This document shows, piece after piece, positions 24,701 through 33,700 of a stretch of DNA of 64,000 nucleotides. The position numbers were made by a program, and so were the translations under genes. The notes beneath the pieces were generated by a model. It was not told the origin of the DNA. It saw only the letters and a list, made by a program, of their open reading frames with translations, and searched no databases. The stretch comes from Anticarsia gemmatalis. Lineage: Eukaryota; Arthropoda; Insecta; Lepidoptera; Erebidae. Position 1 is the first letter of the stretch; the number at the start of each line of letters is the position of its first letter. Location of the stretch: positions 303,001 through 367,000 of the forward strand of contig NC_134754.1 of the NCBI RefSeq assembly GCF_050436995.1, given 5' to 3'.

Positions 24701-27700
24701 GGTGGGCACAGACCAGAAACCATGCGTGACACGAAAAGTATATCATTTCCCTTTAAAAAATTAGAAATGTTTATTTGAATAATAAACATTTATTTTATTT
24801 TTAAAATCTTTAAACTACCAATATCTCGTGATATGAAACGTGAATAAGATTTGACCCATTTTAATATTGTGTTTACGACTTCACAACGTGTTTAACACGG
24901 ATTATTTAAATCATCTTGTATTTTATTATAAACTAGCTGACCCGCGCAACTTCGCCTGCGTCACATAAGCGAGAATGGGACATAATTTTCCCCGTTTTTG
25001 TTACATTTTTTACTGGTACTCTGCTCCTATTGGTCGTAGCGTGATGATATATAGCTTATAGCCTTCTTCGATAAATGGGCTATCTAACAGTGAAAGAATT
25101 TTTCAAATCGGACTAGTAGTTCCTGAGATTAGCGCGTTCAAACAAACAAACAAACAATCAAACAAACAAACTCTTCAGCTTTATAATACACTCAGCGGCA
25201 GAAAAAGTGGCCCAAGCGCTTATCGTGAATTTGTAAACAAATTAAGTAATATATGAAAGATATATTGTTGTAAGTAGTTGCGAAGTGATCTGTTTAGTGT
25301 TATGAAGTGTTGAATTTCAGATTAATTTAAGTGACGGATGACTTTTTCTAACAATGTGTGTTAGAACTGAATTCAGTGTTGATTCGAGAGGTCAGTTGAA
25401 TTCTGTATTTTGAAATATTGCTGCACGGAAACGATTTTCTTTATGATTTTTATTGATTATTGGTCTATTTAGATTTTAGAAAAGATTTGAAGATGCCACT
25501 TACTGCTGAACAAGTGGCTTAGGTGGTCTTGTTGTCCGATCAGGGCCATTACCATTGAGAGGTGGCTGCATTTTTAAATGTATCGCGTACCACTTTAAGG
25601 TCTGCGATTAGGAGGTATCGTGAGACTGGTCTCTACACGCGGCGACCAGGAATTGGACGAACACGATGTACATCCGCAAGAGATGACCGATTTGTTAACC
25701 TCGAGGTGCTGAGAAACCGCTTTCTGACAGCGTTTGAGATTCACTAGAGGCTTCAAGCGGCACGCGGAGTCATTCTTAGTGAACGGAACATGAGGCGAAG
25801 GATAACTGAACGTAATTTACGGGCAGGAAGACCAAACCGAGTACCAGAACTCGAGAGACACCATCGAGTTGCGCGATTACGATTTGCTCGTAAACATGTG
25901 AATTGGCTATCGCCAATGGAGCAAGTTCTTGTTAACCGATGAGTGCTGAGTAGCATTAAGAGCACCAAATGGTCGTGAGAGAGTGTAAAGACGCCATTAA
26001 GGACGGTTTTTTTCCAACACAACACGTCAGACGGTCAGTTACAAAGGTAGGTCTGTTGTGGTATGGAGAGGTGTATGTTTGGAGGCACGTACGGAGCTTG
26101 TCATCGTAGATCAGCGCCTAACAGCAGCCGGGTACATTGAAGAAATCTTCCAAGACCATGTTGTACCACTTATGGATTTCATTGGTCGGGAGGATTAACT
26201 CTAATGCAGTTTAATGCGCGCGCTCATAGCGCCCGCGTTGTGGAATCGCACCTTGCTGATATCGGGATTCAAAAACTGGCTTAGCCTGCTCGCAATCCAG
26301 ACATCAACCCCATAGCACATGTCTGGCACATGCTAAAAAACAGTGTACGTGCACTGCCCAACCCACCAGAATCACTTGGTGAGCGAAGAACCGCTCTAGT
26401 CAGAGTGTGGGATAAAGTTCTTCAAGAAGTAATTAAAACATCCTCCAAAGCATGCCAGAATGCATGCAGGTCACCATAAATGCTAGAGGAGTTAACACGC
26501 GGTATAAACTAGATTTTTTCTTTGGTGAAGAATTAGTTTTTTGCAAAAACTTTCAATAAGCGATTTCGACAAAAGCTGTATTTTTTCATTTTTCCCATTT
26601 TTGATTAAAAATTACGACTATTTAGTGTAAATTGTAACTAAACTTGTGTATAAACTGTTTAACTAATAGTTATAGCCAAAATAATAACAATATATTGATA
26701 TTCTAAAAAGTTTTATCGTAGTTTTGCTTTGGGCCACTTTTTCTGCCGCTGAGTGTATTAGTATAGATGATTATTTTAAAGGAATGTTAGACTTTATTAA
26801 ATATACTTTTATACTTTTTGTTCATAATAACATTCTTGAAAATATTAGTGCGTAATCAAATCAATTTTGCGATAGGATTTAAATTAAATTTTTAGCTAAC
26901 AAAAGAAAACATTGTTTTTACATAATTCGGTGCTATGTATTAAAATAGAGAATGTATTAGTATTCAAAAGGGAAACGGATGTGAATCAGGCAAGGGAAGT
27001 TTGACAGAGTAGTACTATCCTGTCGTAAGTGGCGTTCTTTGGTCTCTGCTTACCCTTATGGGAAAAATGCGTGATATTATGTATTGCCTATTCAAAACCA
27101 CACACAGAACATGTCACGTAAAACCACCAATACTTACGTTATAAGGAAGTGAGAGTAATGGTCAGTTATACCATATTACGTACATTACTGGCTCAACATG
27201 TAGAGCGGAGATAATAGTGTCGTTTGACGCAGCTTTGTATAATCGTGAGGAAGAAGTCACGTGAGCATTGTTTAAGCATGTTTTGTTATGATTAATTTCA
27301 GTAGTGATGTTATTATCTATTACCAAAGATATTTGTTGAAGTAGAAAATTATTCTATACCTAAGGTAGAGAAAATCACCCACTTTTTGCTATTTACAATG
27401 TAAGTGCTATGTAATAGACGACTAGGCTCTTACTCTAAATTGGGCACTTTATCGAATACCAGGCTACCAATTGTAAAATCCTATCAGCTTGTGCCCGACT
27501 CGAAAATAGAACCCGAGACCTCGCCTTAAAGAGCAGTTCAAACATCACAATACGGTCACCCATCTATAATACGTCCGCGTTTAGGTTACTTAACCCTTTT
27601 GATGGTTTACTGACAGACGATCACAAATAGTTATAAGTCCTTTAGAATTTAAGGAAAAGTACTTTTATATTATGCTACTATATTTCTTTTCAGATGTCAA

Positions 27701-30700
27701 GTACCAGAATGCGAATTAACAGATTCAAGTTTCAACGCATCGTGGTCACCTTTCGCGTTGACGAATAAAACAGATACGTGCTATAGAATGACGCCTATGG
27801 AGGAAGCGTGGCAGAACCACACGGGACGTCACCAGCAATCTATGTGTACGCCTGCGAACTTTGCGTGGAATAAGACGATGGCTTGTGATAAAGTTGTGTA
27901 TGAAGATTATAACAGTATTGTAGCTGAAGTAAGTACCTTTAAATATTACTATCATACATATCAAACTTATCTGCCTGTCTGACTGACTGGCTGATGGACA
28001 ACGCAGAGCCGAAACAAGGGCAAAGTCGCGGGCGGAAAGCTAGTTTTCTATATAAGGTGTTAGTATTTACATCATCCTTGACCGTGCGTGAGTGACCAGT
28101 AATAGCCTAGAGGTTTAAGTATTTGCGATCCACGCAAGCGATTCAGGTTTCCAACCTATGGCAAAACACCACGGCATGCCATTTCATAATTAAGTGTTAG
28201 GTAAAGTGCTGTAATGAAACGTTACATATTTTCTTAATAATTTAAAAATGAATGAAAAGCGTCCCAATTTACACTCAGCCGTGTGGTTGACTCAGAATCT
28301 CTACCTACTCTTATTCCAAGAGGAATAATGGTTTAAAGTAAAATTTATTACATTTTTCTTCTGTTTCATGAATAGAATTCTACTTTACTAGAAGAAATAC
28401 ATCGGCACTGTATACGACCTCAATTAATTACCCAGTTACCCATAGTTTTAACACATAAATTAAAACAAACAGCTCATCAATGAAATAATATATCATCATT
28501 GACATTGAAACCTCACAATAAACAATACGTTACATTACTTGTATATTTCCTTGTACCGAGTCAGCTGTTGTGACGTGCGACTGCTGACGTCACAGGGGGG
28601 CGTGGCTCTTACGTTTTCCTTTACACGTGGGAAAAGGATAACTGTTTGTTTTATATGGTGTAGTATTTTATTTATTTGGTCGTATGGTCAGTGGTCAACC
28701 TAGTTTCAAAGCTATTCAAGCCGCCTGTAAGGCTTTTGACATTGCTTAACGACTGTTATCTTGACAACAACCAACTGCCCTCCAAAGCATAAGAGCCCAG
28801 TTTAAATACGACTATGCGGTCACCCATCTTTGGAATGACCGCGCCTAGCGTTGCTTAACCCATAGTTTGTTTACTTACCGGTGAACGCAACTGGCTATGA
28901 GGGCCTTAACTGTAATTTTGAGTGCCTAAAACACATATTGTTAAATGATATGATAAAGAATATTTTATAGATGTAGTCGGTATTTCTTTATCAAAGTACA
29001 TTAAAACAAATTACTAATTTAAGCTACAGAAATACTCAAAGCGTAGCCGATGTACTAAATTGTGATTAAAAAGGAAAGTTAGGTCACCTGTCGATTTATT
29101 TTACACTTATGAGTAAACTAATAATAACATTTTCTAAATTCGACTTTCAATCCGTTTTTAATAGTATAGGCCTACTATTGATGGAAAACATTGTTATTTC
29201 ATACTTAGATATGTGATGTCATCATGACTTAGAGCACTAAGGCCTTTATACTATGTCAATAGCAATACAGAACACAAGTCATCCTCACTTAATAATTAGA
29301 TTAAAGCACTACCTTTGACTGTTATGATCTCAGAGTCTTGTCATGGCTACATTACCATGTCACGATGCATGCAAAATAGTTTAGGATTATTTACTTAAGC
29401 TCGTTTAATGCTAAGGCGTCTGTTATTCTCTCTCTATATTAATCTCACATGTGTATTAGAAATAATGATCACATGTTCTTCCGGTAAACAAAAACATTGT
29501 GATATCACCACGTTGCATGCCTGAGAGATCTTTAACACAGTTGTTGAAGAAATGCAAGGTACCAACCCGTACTTAGTTAGCATGGTTTCTCTCACTCAAA
29601 GCCCGCTCCCTCATTCCGGGAGGGGCTCTAGCCCAGTGAAACATTTATAAGTTAAATTATAGAATTTTTCCGAATCCGGAAATCGTACCCGAGACTTCGC
29701 GATTACCAGTCGTGGAAGTAAAAACAGAGGGAGAGAGAGAGATGCCAACTCTTTGACTATCATTTAAAAAAATACAGCAGGCTATAACTACTAAAGCACC
29801 ACTTGCATGAGATACAAATCAGAATCTGCCCACCTGCACATGTCAAACGGCGTGATACACACGATGGTCATTGTCGCTTCAAGTTCAGGGCAACGTCACG
29901 CTCCGTGGACGCAAATGATCGCGTAAACACTACAATCTACATTATAGTGTTTAGTAGTAATGAGTAAACATGTGTGCGAACGTGACGAATTACCTACACT
30001 ACATGTAGTACTGGACTGAAAAATGTTTTACTCGCCTTTAATTAGAACAGCCAAACTGTTTTAGTTTCTTCCAAAAATGTATTTTGAATTTTCCAAATTT
30101 TATATTCGCCTTATAAATTCTGTAAATAATTCATTCACTGCTTATAGTCGTCCAATTTTTGGAGTCTTTAGAGGCCTTAATAAGTTTCAAATTACTCCCA
30201 GGTCTTTTTGAAGAACATAAAATTTCAAACGCTCATACTACATCAAATCACCATAAAGCAAAATCTTAGGTTCTCTGATTTTAGTCATGAAATCCTTTAA
30301 GCCAAAATCAAAATTACTTGCATATTTTTTACTATCAACTCCTATTTAAGAACAGACAAACATGCACAAAATAGCAGATCCAACGGTATATAAGCTTAAC
30401 CACATGTATACTTATTTAAACATAATCACATGCTTATAACTTCACAGTTAATCCTCTATCACGACAACTCGACACAATTTCAACGACATAAACATAAACA
30501 AACTTATATATTTAAGTATTTAATATAATTCTAATGTATCAACATTGTTTCAAGCCAGTCATTTTGATAGACATGTTGTATAAGACGTCATTTAAGAAAC
30601 GGTGACGGTGCGATGGTGAAAATTATAAGAATTACTGTTTCGTTCTGTTAACTGATGAATTGTATGATTGTATGTAACGAGAATATAATAATATGTGATA

Positions 30701-33700
30701 TATTCGGATGTGCGTGTGTGACCACAAATCACAATGCAATGAAAAACAAATTTTAAGAAGAATGTTTGTTTAAACCGAAATGAGGTTGATGTTGGCAATC
30801 AATTTGTAAATTGTTGTTTGTAATAAATCGATCGAATTGAGTACCTTCTCGTTTTGAAGAAAAGCTTGACATTAGATCGTAATTGTTTTTAGAAAGTCTT
30901 TATTTTTAAAAATTAACATTGCGTTTTGTTTGTGGGTAAATTATGTATGTTTGTAGCAGCATATTTTTTTAGTCTCTACGTTTTAAAGCCTGATTCTTTT
31001 TTCTTTTTCTTAGGTTTTTAGAGGACTAAACGGGATGTACTTATTTTATTTTCAGTTTGACCTAGGATGTCAGCCGTGGAAGAGAACTCTCATCGGTACC
31101 GTGCACAACTTGGGACTGGTCTTCTCATTCGTCATCTCTGGACTCATTTCTGACAAGTAAGTGTAAAGTTTTAGAACTCAATAAAATATTATAAAGGTTT
31201 TGTGACTACAAGAAAGCTTATTATAATATAGATCCTACCAAAAAACACTTCATGTTAAATGTTGCCAAGACGACCACATAAGATTTGCCCTGTGATAAAT
31301 ATATTAAGATCTCATGTAGAGCCAAGCTTCTAAATCTACATGGCCTAACTCTAGGGTCGATTGACGAAATGGTAGACGAGATAAAGTGTTCAACATTTGA
31401 CCACGGAACAACATACACGAAACTCCTAAGTATATAAGAGAAATCTCATGATTTAAATTAGAATATCCTTCGAAAAAAATGGAAAGGTTGAACTCTCTAT
31501 TACATACTTAACCTTTTACTATCCACGATAATAAAGATTATTTTTCAGTAATCAAATTTTAAAGACTAAAGAGACCTAAGTTTTTCAAAATATACCCTTT
31601 AATTAAACCCTCTTTTGTCCCACAGGTACGGTCGTAAAGTAGTAATCGTGTGCACTCCCCTGATGGTGGGCGTGGCCGGTCTGATCAAGTCGTTCTCCGT
31701 CAACTACTACATGCTGCTGGTGCTGGAGTTCCTCGAGACGGCGCTGGGCTATGGCAACGCTTCCATGGTTCTATGTAAGTATTATTACAATAAGTTATTT
31801 TGTACTCTATAGATTGTCATTCTGCTGAATGAAGTGTCTTTTAAGAAATGTTTTTTTTTTCACAACTTGCTCCTGTGGCTGTATAAGTGCGTAGATAGTA
31901 CAAGATAATAATAATAAAATAATAATAAATTTAACCCATTAATGTCCCTTTGCTGGGCAAGGGTCTCCTCCCGTAATGTGAGAGGGACCTTGTTTGGGAG
32001 GAGACCCTTGCCCTGCAGTAGGACAGTAATGGGTTATAAAAAAAAAAATTAGGCATGCAAGGTCCCTCACGATGTTTTCACTCACCGATGGAGCATGTGA
32101 TAATTATTTCTAGTACAAGATAATACAAGTTATTTAAATGGTTTAAATAAATACAACAGTTGCGTAACAAGGAAGTATTCAACCCTGGCATGTCAGAGCG
32201 TTGACCTCACGGCAAGAATTCTTTACTTCTCTCTTGTTATGGAAATTTGCGTTAAACTATTCTCATACGTAAATGGATTATCCTGAGATAGAAAACCGTG
32301 ACGGGGTCAAGGCGTTCCTCATGACATTGTGCCTTCGTAAGGAGGTTAGGAGGAAAATGTGTGATTGTCCTGTATACGTCACGTGACGTCATAATGTAAA
32401 TAAACGTGAGAAGAAATGTGCAGGAAATGTAAACATTACGATTTTATGGAAGACTAGCTGACCCGCGCAACTTCGTTTGCGTCACATAAGAGAATCATAA
32501 TTTTCCCCGTTTTTGTAACATTTTTTCACTGGTACTCTGCTCCTATTGGTCGTAGCGTGATGATATATAGCCTATAGCCTTTCTCGATAAATGGACTATC
32601 TAACACTGAAAGAATTTTTCAAATCGGACCAGTAGTTCCCGAGATTAGCGCGTTCAAACAAATAAACAAACAAACAAACTCTTCAGCTTTATAATATTAG
32701 TATAGATGTTTTTTTGCTGGAACGAACAAATTGTGATTTATGTGTGATTAATTAATCTTGCATTGATTTTATGTGTGGCTGAAATGGTGACCGTAAATAT
32801 ATAAAAACACCTGTTCAAGTTCCATCTGATTTAATATCTGATCTGGGCTTACTAGCCAGTATTTCAATAGACCATAGAAATATGTATGTTTTCAATCATT
32901 GGCGGTGAAATATTCAAGTAAAGACTAAGAATATACCCCAGTTAGTTAGTTAGTTATAGTTTTGAACTACATATATAAGGGTAGGCAGAGACTAAAGAGC
33001 GCCACTTGATACGATCCTAACAAATTTTTCTTGCCTTATTCACATCCATACATCTTAACTTTAAAATACCAAAGCAAAAAACCATAACTAATGTCAAAAT
33101 ATATAAACAAAGCGAACTATTTGGACTCACAATACCATGCCTGACCTCCGCGTGTCCTCAGAACACCTCCTCTAAAACAAACACGTTCTCCTACTGACAT
33201 CTCGTTTACATCTAAGACATCATTATCATAATTCAATACAATCTGAAACTAATTTCTTGGCCGTTGAGTGAAATAGGTTTTTCTTTGAGAACTGTAGTTT
33301 GTAGGATTGTATTGAAAGTGAATTGTGAATAAAGGCAACAGTAATTAACTTATTAGTTTGTTTACAAGGCGTTTAGTTTAATGACTAGGATAGGTAATAA
33401 GCCTTTCTTTCTTCTGAGAATTGAATTGAAATTGTGTCTGAAGTGAAGTACCTATTTCTAGTTTTGATTGTGTAAAGGTTCTATGTAATTGAAATAGCTT
33501 ACTGGATTTAAAAAACATGGGAAACTTTAATATGTTTGAAACCTTTGTAAGATCGGAAATATTGACTAGACTAGCCAGTTGCACTCACCGATCGGTATAC
33601 GATCTATGGGTTAAGCAAACTTTGGCGCGGTCATTACATAGATAGGTTACCGCATAGTGTTATTTGAACCGGGCTTCTTCGTGCTTTGGCGGGCACGTTA

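Larger units (their letters stand above)
24933..26767 (-). mobile_element. Helitron-like element, copy split by a Tc1-type transposon
   Basis: On the - strand the ends are TCTATAC (26767 downward) and GGGTCAGCTAG (ending at 24933). Removing 25189-26755 plus one TA joins a normal ~265-base element. Internal blocks such as GGAACTACTAGTCCGATTTG and CACGCTACGACCAATAGGAG match the other copies. The flanks (A before TC, T after CTAG) fit Helitron insertion. Confidence 0.7.
20924..27693 (+). other. Intron 2 of gene A (6.8 kb)
   Basis: Bounded by CAG|GTAAGC at 20924 and TTTTCAG at 27693. It contains a T1 SINE (22285-22521), a Helitron fragment (22911-22995), the Helitron plus Tc1 nest (24933-26767), an RTE-like 3' fragment (26965-27085), a SINE fragment (about 27405-27530) and an S1 SINE fragment (27530-27640). 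Nothing else coding was seen. Confidence 0.7.

Noticed and set aside
25753..26025. 90-codon frame on the - strand
   Set aside because: Antisense shadow of the Tc1 transposase relic.
30592..30798. 68-codon frame on the - strand in intron 3 of gene A
   Set aside because: Low-complexity composition, no homology recognised, no splice or promoter context.
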